Source of the DNA: Hygrocybe punicea | Taxonomy: Eukaryota > Basidiomycota > Agaricomycetes > Agaricales > Hygrophoraceae | Assembly (NCBI GenBank): GCA_963556145.1 | Contig: OY744463.1 | Location: forward strand, 2,108,001 to 2,172,000 | DNA length: 64,000 nt | Reading direction: 5' to 3' | In this document: positions 9,643 through 20,002 of the stretch, one piece after another | Numbering within the stretch: position 1 is the stretch's first letter | Layout of the letters: the number at the start of each line of letters is the position of its first letter | Program-made: the position numbers and the translations under genes | The notes under the pieces: model-generated | Database searches by the model: none | What the model was told of the DNA's origin: nothing | The model's input: the letters and a program-made list of their open reading frames with translations, nothing else

Positions 9643-9789
9643 TGGAGTGGTCCCGAGGGACCTCTCGGGATCGGGGACGGAATCACACGGAATGGCTGAG
9701 GTGAATGGGATAGAAGTCTATCTACTACATCCAGAACTGGCTACTGACTAAGGTCCAGGTCACGTGACATGACAGGCACCACTACTACA
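9643..9789 (-). repeat. 5' LTR (minus orientation) of the TRIM-like element
   Basis: This is the copy next to the primer site. It contains a TCCCGAG...CTCGGGA inverted repeat and a CACGTG palindrome. It keeps two CpG sites that are changed in the other copy. Confidence 0.75.
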
Positions 9790-9790
9790 A

Positions 9791-9968
9791 CGGGAAAGTC
9801 CGAGCCCAACAGCCCTTGTTCCTGATGGGTTATTACCGTATATAGGACATTAGTAACTACAGTACCAATATTTTCAAGTCCCTTAACTATTGCAGGTTTA
9901 TTGAAGGAGGCCCTACGGCAGAAAATATACCTCTACTTAGAAGGGGTAATAGGGTGTGTCACCACCTC
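9791..9968. other. Spacer between TRIM-like and foldback elements
   Basis: There is no gene here. An ACAGCCCTTG near 9809 resembles the tip of the adjacent inverted repeat (ACAGCCCTTTG), which may mark an older related insertion. Confidence 0.4.
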
Positions 9969-10837
9969 TACAGCCCTTTGCACAGGAGATTGAACACCTG
10001 AATTTTTTCTGTTTGTTTGTTCAACCAAACAATTGCTGTTTTCGGTGGGGCTGGCGGAGCTTAGAAACCATACCGAAAGCAGCAATTGCAGTAATAAAAG
10101 CATAGAACATGCAATACTACATGGATTCAGATGGTCATGGAGGGAAAAAGTACCTAATTTACATGTGCTAGATGTCCCTATATTTAGTTTAAATAAATAT
10201 AATGCATATGAGAAGATAATAGATGAACTTTGAGCTATTAGCTCTCCCATGGTGTAAAATGAATAACTCAGCAATTATACTGCAGATTGAGATGGTTGTA
10301 GTGAGAGAATTGGTCCATGTTTATACAGCTAGGTGGTCTTATTTTTTTCTTTCATAGATTTCCCAGTCTGGTACAAATTAAATATCTGATAATTAAAGAC
10401 TCCATACATTGTTAAGACAATTTTCACTGATTTGTTATATCAAGATAATGCATAAAGAAAAAAATAAGACCACCTAGCTGTATAAACATGGACCAATTCT
10501 CTCACTACAACCATCTCAATCTGCAGTATAATTGCTGAGTTATTCATTTTACACCATGGGAGAGCTAATAGCTCAAAGTTCATCTATTATCTTCTCATAT
10601 GCATTATATTTATTTAAACTAAATATAGGGACATCTAGCACATGTAAATTAGGTACTTTTTCCCTCCATGACCATCTGAATCCATGTAGTATTGCATGTT
10701 CTATGCTTTTATTACTGCAATTGCTGCTTTCGGTATGGTTTCTAAGCTCCGCCAGCCCCACCGAAAACAGCAATTGTTTGGTTGAACAAACAAACAGAAA
10801 AAATTCAGGTGTTCAATCTCCTGTGCAAAGGGCTGTA
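9969..10837. mobile_element. Foldback (MITE-like) element with 384-bp inverted repeats
   Basis: The left arm (9969-10352) and right arm (10454-10837) are reverse complements over 384 bp with no mismatch seen on reading. A 101-bp AT-rich spacer (10353-10453) separates them. The ends read TA-CAGCCC...GGGCTG-TA, consistent with a TA target duplication as made by Tc1/mariner-like transposases. Each arm carries a smaller nested inverted repeat (CAATTGCTG...CAGCAATTG, about 10030-10088 on the left). No transposase is encoded. The right end is only 74 bp from the ATG of the next gene. Confidence 0.8.
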
Positions 10838-10910
10838 AGACGTGGGAAGAGTCGGGAATCACAGGTGGCTTTTACTGAGCTCCGACCTTCCGAAGTCAAC
10901 ACGGGCAGAC

Positions 10911-12971
10911 ATGGACCAAGCACTGGACTCTTTACTGAAGAAACTACAAGACAGTTCATACTCTTCGCTCTCGCCCGACGAACTGGTCTGCTTAACTACC
11001 AGTTTTCTGCCGACATACACGGCTTCTTATCGCTCCAAGGCCTATCTAGTCCTCTCTGCTTTCTGTCAAGTTGCCAGGAAGTCTTTACCCAGCCCTGATC
11101 GGGTGTCTCAACCGCTCGTGAATGTTTTTGCGCCGTTGGTAGTATCTCGGCTGCGGGATGTCGAAGAGAATTCCGTGATAGCAGGGATTTCGTTCTTAAC
11201 TGCATTATTTCCAGTCGATCAGGATACTGCCTCGGCCTTGTTTCTACAAGATGGCGTAGTTGATTCCGTGGCGGATAGTGTCGATCTTTTTTCATCCCGG
11301 GAGCTCGCTTTAGAGGTTGCCCGCCTCCTTGGCCAAGCCTGCGGACACAAATCTTGTCGTGCGGTGATCTCACATCAATCATTGCAATGGCTGGAAGTCA
11401 AATCGCGTCAGGCAGTTGATACAACTCTACGTTCTGCCGCAGGCATTGCTCTGATCAAATTGGTTAGGGGAAGAGCTTCCGATAGTTCCAATAACATTGG
11501 CGCAGAAGACCAAGCTGGCTCCAACACAGACGAAGAACTTGCGGGGTTAATGAAAGGCATTGTAATCAGTGGAGAGGATCAATCCTCTCTGATCGAAGCA
11601 GTGGAAGGTCTGGCATACTTAAGTGTCGATTCATCTTTGAAGGAAGATCTATCACGGGATGCTGTCTTTCTATCTCGCCTTTTTTCCCTTGTCCCTCCTC
11701 GTCAACGTGCCGCTCTTCGCGCGACAACAGCAATCAATTCAGCCCTCTGGTACGGGATTGTTGTCATCATCTCAAATATATGCATTTACCGACCTCGTCT
11801 GAGCGAAGAAGCTGTCCAGATTGAAAAGTTGAAGCGGATAGCCAAGGCAGGGAAAAGGCCCGGACAAGAGAATCAGGATTCGGTGCTTGATGACGATAAT
11901 CACTGTCAGGAGAGGGCGCGTCGACTAGTTGCTGCTGGGGTCCTCGATATCTTGACAACGGTCGTGCAAGCCGCAGATAGCAGCGGTATTCGATCGAATG
12001 TAGGAAAGGCTTTCCTCAGTATCGTGGAGGACAAGGAGAATCGGGGAAAGGTTTTGCAGAGCGGGGGTGCAAAAACCCTTGCTCTCATTATCCGACATTT
12101 GACGTTACATTCCCATTCTGACACTGTGCGATCAACCGAATCACTTGTCCTTGGTGAAGAAGAGCTCTCGGCTATTCAAGCTCTAGCAAAGCTTGCGATA
12201 ACATCATCACCCATTCAAGTATTTGGACCAAACGATGGTACTATGTACGACGCAATTCGGCCTTTTGCTCTCCTGTTGCATCACCCTTCTTCTAATCTTC
12301 TTCAAAGATTCGAAGCCATGATGGCTTTGACCAACCTCGCATCGCACAGCCCCGAATTAGCAACTCGCATTGTTAAAATGGACGGCGGGTTGGATAAAGT
12401 CGAACTCTTCCTTCTGGATGATCATGTCCTTATTCGAAGAGCTGCAATGGAACTCATCTGCAACCTCATTGCTGGGTGTGACGAACTGTTCGAGAAGTAT
12501 ACCAGATCAGAACGAGCTAGTGAATCGAAGATACAGGTACTCCTCGCCCTGTCGGACGTTCACGATATACAGACAAGACTCGCCGCATCAGGTGCTTTAG
12601 CCACCCTGACAGCTGCGCCGACTGCCTGCCACATCCTGTACGACCTTCAACTGAAGCGACGTCGGGTATTCCCTATCCTGACGCGGCTCATTGATCCTTC
12701 TTTGCTTTCGAGAGATGCTGAGCTAGATGATGATGATGATGATGATGGTGATGGCGATGGCGATCCAGGTCTCATCCATCGAGGCATAATTTGTGCGCGC
12801 AATTTCCTCCTCAACATCCAAGATGCGGGGGCCAAGAAGCAGATGTTTTCAGAGGCAGAGAAAGTTGGCTTGACGAGAGCGCTGGGGAAAGTTGTTCAGG
12901 ATCATCCCAAAAATGAGATTCTCGCCAGGCCGACGTTGGAAGCCCTGAAATGGCTGAAAGATTCACAGTAG
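10911..12971 (+). CDS. SHE4: UNC-45/She4-type myosin chaperone
   Basis: This is a single exon of 686 residues. The whole length is made of armadillo-like helical repeats, with the UNC-45-central (myosin-binding) type of organisation; the acidic loop near residues 605-615 is encoded by a GAT run. Fungal She4/Cro1/Rng3 proteins lack the TPR domain of animal UNC-45, and none is seen here. Family members fold and stabilise myosin motor domains in the cytoplasm. I chose ATG 10911; the frame is open to 10842 but has no ATG there. The next gene on the same strand is a class I myosin, the expected client. The 5' leader is cut to at most 74 bp by a foldback element. Confidence 0.85.
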   Translation: MDQALDSLLKKLQDSSYSSLSPDELVCLTTSFLPTYTASYRSKAYLVLSAFCQVARKSLPSPDRVSQPLVNVFAPLVVSRLRDVEENSVIAGISFLTALFPVDQDTASALFLQDGVVDSVADSVDLFSSRELALEVARLLGQACGHKSCRAVISHQSLQWLEVKSRQAVDTTLRSAAGIALIKLVRGRASDSSNNIGAEDQAGSNTDEELAGLMKGIVISGEDQSSLIEAVEGLAYLSVDSSLKEDLSRDAVFLSRLFSLVPPRQRAALRATTAINSALWYGIVVIISNICIYRPRLSEEAVQIEKLKRIAKAGKRPGQENQDSVLDDDNHCQERARRLVAAGVLDILTTVVQAADSSGIRSNVGKAFLSIVEDKENRGKVLQSGGAKTLALIIRHLTLHSHSDTVRSTESLVLGEEELSAIQALAKLAITSSPIQVFGPNDGTMYDAIRPFALLLHHPSSNLLQRFEAMMALTNLASHSPELATRIVKMDGGLDKVELFLLDDHVLIRRAAMELICNLIAGCDELFEKYTRSERASESKIQVLLALSDVHDIQTRLAASGALATLTAAPTACHILYDLQLKRRRVFPILTRLIDPSLLSRDAELDDDDDDDGDGDGDPGLIHRGIICARNFLLNIQDAGAKKQMFSEAEKVGLTRALGKVVQDHPKNEILARPTLEALKWLKDSQ

Positions 12972-13075
12972 ATTAGATCTTTGCCATATTGAGCTACCTG
13001 CTTATGTAATATACAGACTGCGTAAATCTTGAAGTCAACTTGAACGACGTCTGGCTCTCAGAGCATTTCCTTAAC

Positions 13076-16000
13076 ATGGTTCGCAGGCCCCCATCGCTTT
13101 TGGAAACAGACTCAATACAGCTATATCCAGGTGCTTTCGAAGAAGGCAGGGAAGAAAGTCACAAGTGGACCGAAGAAGGGTACACCCTCCAAAGTAGTGA
13201 AGGTGAGATATCTGTCATACCACACACAATGTATGGCACAGTGACAAATTTATGGGGTAGGCCGATTGGAGGGAAGGCTTCAAGAAGAAACAAGTTGGCG
13301 TATCTGATATGACCCTTCTGACGACTATCAGCAACGAAAGTATCAATGATAATCTTCAAAAACGGTGGACCAATCTTGAAATCTATACCTACATTGGAGC
13401 TGTTCTGATATCTGTCAATCCTTTCCGAGGTTCGAGATTCCTATCCAACTGCGTCCTACATTCTAAATTTCTGCCTTAGATCTTGGCATTTATACGGAGG
13501 ATATCGTGCAAAAATATAAGGGAAAGAATAGGCTCGAAGTTCCTCCACACGTTTTTAGTATTGCAGAGTCTGCATACTACAACATGAACGCCTACCACGA
13601 AAATCAATGTGTTATCATATCGGGCGAATCGGGTGCAGGCAAGACAGAGGCTGCTAAGCGGATTATGCAATACATCGCTGCGGTATCTGGTGGGCAGGAT
13701 AGTAGCATCCAGGAGATCAAAGATATGGTTTTGGCTACGAATCCATTGTTGGAGAGTTTCGGTTGCGCCAAGACTCTACGTAACAACAATTCCAGTCGGC
13801 ATGTATGTCACATATGTTCTATGACATGTTCTATGTCGCTAACACAGCCCCAGGGAAAATACCTGGAGATAATGTTCAATGCGCACGGAGAACCTGTTGG
13901 AGCTCAAATAACGAACTATCTGTTGGAAAAGGGCCGTGTTGTGGGTCAGATTGAGAACGAGCGTGATTTTCACATATTTTATCAGTTTACAAAAGGAGCA
14001 TCAAACGAGCAGCGAGGTAAGCATCAACGTCCAACACATTTGATCTTTTTATCATTTCTCGCAGAAATGTTCGGGCTTCAAGGACCGGAGTCTTATACTT
14101 ATACAAGCCTAAGCAACTGTCTTGAAGTTCAAGACATCGATGATGTTCGTGACTATAGCGAGACTATTGTAAGACGGTTTGCCTTCTCTTGATGTGCTTG
14201 TCTTACATTTCTTCGTAGAATGCGATGCAAGTGATTGGACTTAGTGACCAAGAGCAGAACGAGATCTTTCGCATGCTATCGATTATCCTTTGGCTCGGAA
14301 ATGTGCAGTTCGAAGAAATGGATGACGGAAATGCAAAGATCACAGACACAGGCGTGACGGACTTTGTTGCTTACCTCATGGATGTGGATTCGGCACTGGC
14401 CCAGAAGGTTTTGACTTCTCGAGTGGTGGAGACTCAACGAGGCGGAAGAAGAGGATCTATTTACGATGTTCCCCTCAACCCGGCTCAAGCCAGTTCAACG
14501 AGGGATGCATTGGCAAAGGCAATCTACAACAATCTTTTTGAATGGATTGTTTTCAGGATCAATATATCTATGAAACCTCGTTCTGCTTGCGCGCATGTCA
14601 TTGGCATATTGGTAGGCACTTATTCAGAATTTCGATCATTGATACTAATATTTTTGTCTAGGATATCTTCGGATTCGAAATTTTTGAGGTCGGTTCAAAA
14701 TGTAGATGGGGGTTCGTTGCGTTCAACGAAAATTTCCACAGGACAACTCATTTGAACAGCTCTGCATCAATTATGTTAACGAAAAATTGCAGCAAATCTT
14801 CATCGAATTAACATTGAAGACCGAGCAAGAGGAGTACGTCAGGGAACAAATTAAATGGACACCAATCAAATATTTCAACAACAAGATTGTGTGTGATCTC
14901 ATCGAAGAACGCCGTCCTCCCGGAATCTTTGCTGCTTTGAACGATGCTTGTGCTACTGCACATGCTGACCCATCTGCCGCCGACAATAGTTTCATCCAAC
15001 GCACTTCGGTGCTCGCTAACAATGCTCATTTCGAATCGCGCGGGTCCCAATTCTTAATCAGGCACTACGCGGGAGACGTGATGTATAACGTTAATGGCAT
15101 GACGGACAAGAATAAAGACTCCCTGGTCAAGGACTTGTTGGATCTTGTCGCTGGCAGCAAGAATCATTTCCTCCAAGCTCTTTTCCCCGATCGGCCTGAT
15201 CCCAATAGCAAAAAGAGGCCACCCACGGCTGGCGATAGGATCAAGGTAGGCAGCAACTTCCGTTGTCAGTTGCAATATATGAATGTTACCCCTGCCAGGC
15301 ATCAGCTGGCGCGCTCGTTGATAATTTGATGAAAGCACAACCGTCGTATATCCGTACTATCAAACCAAATTCGAACCGGAGTCCCTCAGAGTATGACTCA
15401 AAAGCAATATTACACCAGATCAAATACCTTGGCTTGCAAGAAAACATACGAGTTCGGCGCGCAGGTTTCGCTTACAGGAACACGTTCGAGAAAATGGTGG
15501 AACGATTTTACTTGCTTTCCCCGGCAACATCGTATGCTGGGGAGTATATTTGGCAAGGGAATGCGAAATCTGGTTGTGAACAGATATTGAAGGACACTGG
15601 TATCGCAAAGGATGAGTGGCAGATGGGGGTAACGAAGGCTTTTATCAAAAATCCGGAGACGGTATGTGGCTTCTTGTTTTCCCTAGTGACCTCTCATTCA
15701 ATTTAGCCCTAGCTCTTTGCCTTAGAGTCCATGCGAGATAGATATTGGCACAATATGGCCGCTCGTATTCAGCGCGCTTATCGCAATTATCTGCGCTACA
15801 AGAACGAATGTGCTCGTCGCATACAACGATTCTGGAAGAATAACAAGGAAGGCATTGCATATGCTCAGATTCGTGACTATGGGCACCAGGTTCTCGCTGG
15901 AAGAAAGGAAAGGAGGCGACTCAGTCTGATTAGCTATCGGCGTTTCATGGGTGACTACCTGGATGTCAACCACAAAAGTTCTTTGGGCACAGAGCTGGCT

Positions 16001-17744
16001 TCTGCTTGCGGTATCGGTGGTGAGATCACCCAACTACAACATTTTTTCTTCCGAACTAACGTCTTCAAAGGGGATTCCGTGACTTTTAGCGGCAAAATAC
16101 AGTTGTTGGTTTCTAAATTTGGCCGCTCGAGTAAACCCAGCCCGCGAGATATTCTTGTGGTGCGTACTCAAAATTCCATCTTGATGTATGGTTTCTAGAA
16201 AAGTTATCTTAGACCAAGAAAGCTGTCCACATCGTTATCACGACTGAGAAAGACGGCCGAATCCAAAGAACTGTTGATCGGAAAATACCTCTGAACACTA
16301 TCAAGAGTATCGCGTTGTCTAATCTTCGAGATGATTGGATAGTGAGATTCAGGTTTAATCCTCTTCTTCTTGTGATCGTTGATTATTATATAGTGTTTGA
16401 ACTGTAACGCTTCCGAGGAAGGGGATCCGATTTTTAGTACCTACTTTAAGACGGAATTGGCCACCAACATTCTTCAACTTACCCATGCTAGCATCAGTCT
16501 GCTCATTGGACCAACGTGCGCACGGTTCCTGATGCGCTATTTCCAGCTGATTAAATACAGTTATCCAGCATTGATTACCTGAAGAAGAAGGATAAAAACG
16601 CTCAAATAAAAGTAATCAAGGACGAAACAGTTATTAGGGATGATGTGTACAAAAGTCATACTGTGCACGTGCCAACTGGTGAACCCGCAAATAGTACTTC
16701 CCGACCTCCTGCAAAGCGAAAGCCAGGCATCGTTCGTCCTGTCACTCACGGTAAACTTTTGAAAGCAGGCGGCCCATCGGTTTGTACATGTTCTTCCAAT
16801 TATTGCTACCGAACACATTGATAGCACGTCGCATATTCGGATAGAAACCGATTACGGTCTCGAGATCAAAGCCCCCATCTCAGCCTCTCCCCGGGAAGTC
16901 CGTTACTACACCAACAGGTCGCCCAACCTCAATGACGGCTCCAGCTAGCATAACACCGTCCTCGTCATCTAAGACATCTGTGCTGACGCCCCCGCCCCCG
17001 CCGCCTCCTCCACGTCCGCCCGCAAAACCTGAGTCAAGGATGCCCGAAGTACCCATGTATCGGGCAAAGTTCCCGTTCGATGAGACAGACGCAGGAGAGA
17101 TGACGCTGAAGATAGACGACTTAGTGGAACTCGTTCGAAAGGATAATAATGGATGGTGGCTCGTGAAAAAGGATGGAGAGGAAGGGTGGGCGCCAAGCGA
17201 CTATCTAGAGTTAGTTCCTCCAAAGCCTAAATCCACGCCAACTCCACCACCTCCGCCGAATCGTCGTCCCCCTCCAGCCTCCCAACCGACACCGGTACCG
17301 GCGGCCACGACCAAAGTTCCAGTGCAATCACTGACCCCCAACGCCTCTGTGAAGCCAGTTTCTGAATTTCCAGGTATGGGAATCAGCAACAGTCTGGAAA
17401 CAAACGCCTAGTACAACTAATTATACTCCAACACGTTTAGATTCAAATACTAGCAGACCGCTACCGCGCGTAGCAACGAAACCAAAGCCAACAGCTCCGC
17501 CATTAGCCACGAAACCTAGCGGCGGCCCGAAACCTCCCGTGAAGCCACCTGCAATACCAAAAACGTCGAGACCAGGGGGAGGTGGTGTAGCACCTTCACG
17601 GCCTGATGGAGTTTTTAAACCAGCTGCAGTGGGACAAATGGACTTGGCGGCTGCGGTAGGAATTCATCTTGTCATCCTCCTTCGAATATTCAAAACTTGA
17701 TTTAGCTGGCGAAGCGTACTCAGAAGATGGCAGAGGATCGATAG
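13076..17744 (+). CDS. MYO1: Class I myosin with TH1, proline-rich linker and SH3 domain
   Basis: Exons: 13076-13078, 13131-13202, 13261-13429, 13480-13802, 13854-14016, 14065-14168, 14219-14611, 14662-14688, 14742-15245, 15299-15661, 15713-16159, 16213-16341, 16394-16515, 16569-16779, 16845-17373, 17441-17655, 17706-17744. They give about 1270 residues. The motor has P-loop GESGAGKT at residues 130-137, switch I NNNSSRHGK and switch [11 protein letters not shown]. One IQ-like neck ([12 protein letters not shown]), a TH1 membrane-binding tail, Pro-rich linkers and an SH3 domain follow. This motor drives actin-based endocytosis at the plasma membrane. The ATG-only first exon is inferred, since no in-frame ATG precedes the Lys-rich N-terminus. 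The C-terminus ends QKMAEDR and lacks the acidic Trp-containing Arp2/3-binding tail of yeast Myo3/5. Confidence 0.92.
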
Positions 17745-17888
17745 GGTGGTTTATTGAGAATGCCCGACATTCAATACAGCACACGGAAGGATTGGACTGA
17801 ATAAATGGAATGCGTGACATGGAGGTATGCTAAGATAACTAGTGATGCTATGCGTGAAGAAAACATGCGAAGGCTGTTCTATGGACGT

Positions 17889-19851
17889 TTATTCAACATC
17901 TATGGCGGGGGAAATTATATGGATTGGTGGTGAAGCAGGACTCGGAGGCGTTGTATCCGATGCAAATGCCATCGCTGCTACTTCCTCCTCGGACAAGAAA
18001 TCGCTGTCGCCGTCGGGTACGCCGACATGAGACGCTCCTTGCTCGAAGCCATCCGCATGCCTCTCTCCTATGTCCATATATTCACGGCTACTTGTGAGGA
18101 CTTCGTCATCGCCACTGGAGCCTCTCCAAGTTCGAACCTCTTCCGCACTGAGAACTTTCGTCCCTGCCCCTTCCTGAAAATCTTCCTTCCTTGATTCTAA
18201 CGCTCTCCTTCCTGTGTCTATGAGTCCCTCCAACATAACCTTTATTCTCTCGTAGGCTTTGTCCCCAGTTCTTACTTTTGACTCTCCTCCACTCTCGTCT
18301 CCGTCCTCGTCTTCTTCTGTTGTGTCATCAGTCGAAGATGTTACAGCTCGAAATGCTCGAGGAGGAAGAATGAGTCGCGATTCTCTGAGTTTTCGACGTA
18401 GTTCGCGTATTTCTTTGGCTTGGCGGTGTTTTACCGTCTCAAGGGAGGCATTTATGGCCAGGAGGGAGCGATTCGTGATTTCCAAATCCGCGATCTCACA
18501 TTGAAAATACCAAAACTTCAGTAGATTGAGAAAAGAGCACTGGATATGGTTTACCTTTCGATTCGACTTGGCCTCAGCCTTGACCTTGCCAACTTCACTG
18601 ATTCGTTCCGTATCTATCTCTCGACGTTGACCTCGATCTCTGAAATTGACTTGTCCCGGTGCGAATTTCTCGAGATTCAACACATCGATATCTTTGAATT
18701 CTTTTGGTTGGCTGGTTGGCGAAGAAATCATTGGTAGACTGCTCTGGCTATCTTCAGAGTTTTCTGTTTGGTACGACGGAGAAGATCGTGAAACTGAAGA
18801 TCGGGAAGAGAATGAGACAGCAGAATTCGGTGGGGAGTGTAAAGGTAGGGGAATGGCAGCAGGATCCGCCTTCGGCACCATGAATTTCTGGCTCTTGTTG
18901 ATATGAAGGTCGTCATTTGGAGAGAAGGGCTGATAATGGTAACGTCCGCTTGTCGGGGGACTGGCGCGAGTGGTAGCGAAACGATGAGGATTTGCGGCGG
19001 CTGTGGCAGTGGTTATTGGATAAAAGACGGGATTTGGAGGCGTTGAAGGGGCACTGTTCAATGAAACGCTCGATGATATTGAAGGAGCCCGCACGCGTGG
19101 TTGTGCCGGACGCATCTTTGGCGAAGGTGATAGTGAATTGGAGCCCTCGGCTTGCTGAGCCATCGCGGAAACTTTGGCCTTAACTCTACCTGGCGTAAGT
19201 CCAGCTTGTGATATGGCGTTTCCATCACGAATCAACATGGAACGCGCAGACGACACTGAGGGTGTATGAGAGTGAAGAGACGAGAATGAGGCCGTGTGGT
19301 GTAAAGATACACTGCCACTACGCGACTTTTCTCGATGAACCAGATAATCGTCCGGAAAAACTGTCGAGAAAGGATGATGTCGGCGCTCAGGTGAACCTGG
19401 AGTCGAATGAGTTGTTGCGGGCAGCGCAGTTGCACGTGTCACGGTCGTAACCAGTGTATTCGAAGTCGGCGAAGGTGGACGGCTGCGCAAGTGACCTGGT
19501 GGGTGTTTGAAAGGCGAGCGTGGTCGGGGTGTGGTGGAGCTTGTCTTGGTTCCACTTGAGCTTGCTCCGGAGACAACGCTGGAAGTACTCCGGCTGTTGA
19601 CTTTGGCTTTGGGCCGTATCACGGCCGGAGGCGACAATGGAGGCTGGACAGGTACATGGGATTTCAAGGGCGATGGTGGCCGCGAGATGTTGGCGAATGC
19701 ATTTCGTGAGGAAGACCTGGAGTTCGAGGAAGCCCGACCGTTAAGCTGCAACTTGACGGAAACCTGTTGGGTTGAGGTAAAGACACGAATTGTTGTAGCG
19801 CACGAATTGTTGTAGCGACTGACAGACCTTTCTCTTTAACGGAATTTCCAT
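17889..19851 (-). CDS. Ser/Pro-rich protein with a short coiled coil, function unknown
   Basis: Exons on the minus strand: 19851-19828, 19763-18555, 18494-17889, about 612 residues. The first exon encodes MEIPLKRK and is joined by a 64-bp intron. The second intron is 60 bp, in frame and without stops, so it could be mistaken for coding. The N-terminal two thirds is low-complexity Ser/Pro/Thr with SP and RPPSP motifs, typical of phosphorylated scaffold proteins. A heptad segment follows (ITNRSLLAINASLE to RELRRKLRESR), then an acidic C-terminus. I do not recognise a family. A cytoskeletal or polarity role would fit the neighbouring myosin genes but is only a guess. Confidence 0.6.
19784..19817. 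repeat. 17-bp tandem duplication in an intron
   Basis: CACGAATTGTTGTAGCG occurs twice in direct tandem (19784-19800 and 19801-19817), inside the first intron of the minus-strand Ser/Pro-rich gene. It is probably a recent slippage event. Confidence 0.8.
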
Positions 19852-20002
19852 GCAGGAACTACTCGAATTCACGTCGCTGGGTAATGATAGTGGATGCTCA
19901 ATGTGCAGGGAAGATGAAAGCTGTTGGCTTAAAAGTCGAGTTCGAGTTCGAGTCGCTGTGATGTTCAGGTTCATTCCTGCCATTACTAGGTTGTAGTACA
20001 AT

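Larger units (their letters stand above)
8037..9789 (-). mobile_element. TRIM-like short LTR retroelement, 1.75 kb
   Basis: Two 147-bp direct repeats (8037-8183 and 9643-9789) bound a GC-rich interior. Read on the minus strand, each repeat begins TG and ends CA. A TGG-type primer site lies three bases after the first repeat (9618-9639). A polypurine tract lies just before the second (8188-8199). These are the four marks of an LTR retroelement. No pol domain is present, so it would be non-autonomous. The repeats differ at only two sites, both at CpG, so it is young. The flanking 5-mers (GACAG and ACGGG) do not match, so no target duplication is evident. A 453-codon minus-strand frame (8325-9686), rich in Pro, Thr, Arg and His, spans the interior but has no domain. 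Confidence 0.75.

Noticed and set aside
8325..9686. 453-codon minus-strand frame as a protein gene
   Set aside because: Pro/Thr/Arg/His-rich without domain, in very GC-rich sequence where stops are rare, and it begins inside an LTR. Kept only as a note on the TRIM-like element.
9933..11098. Identical 100-residue frames in both arms of the palindrome, one running into the She4 leader
   Set aside because: They mirror each other only because the arms are inverted copies; composition is that of AT-rich non-coding DNA.
18495..18554. Continuous 620-codon frame of the Ser/Pro-rich gene taken as a single exon
   Set aside because: The 60 bases have GTAAAC and TGTGAG borders and encode a hydrophobic aromatic patch foreign to the coiled coil; an in-frame intron is the better reading.
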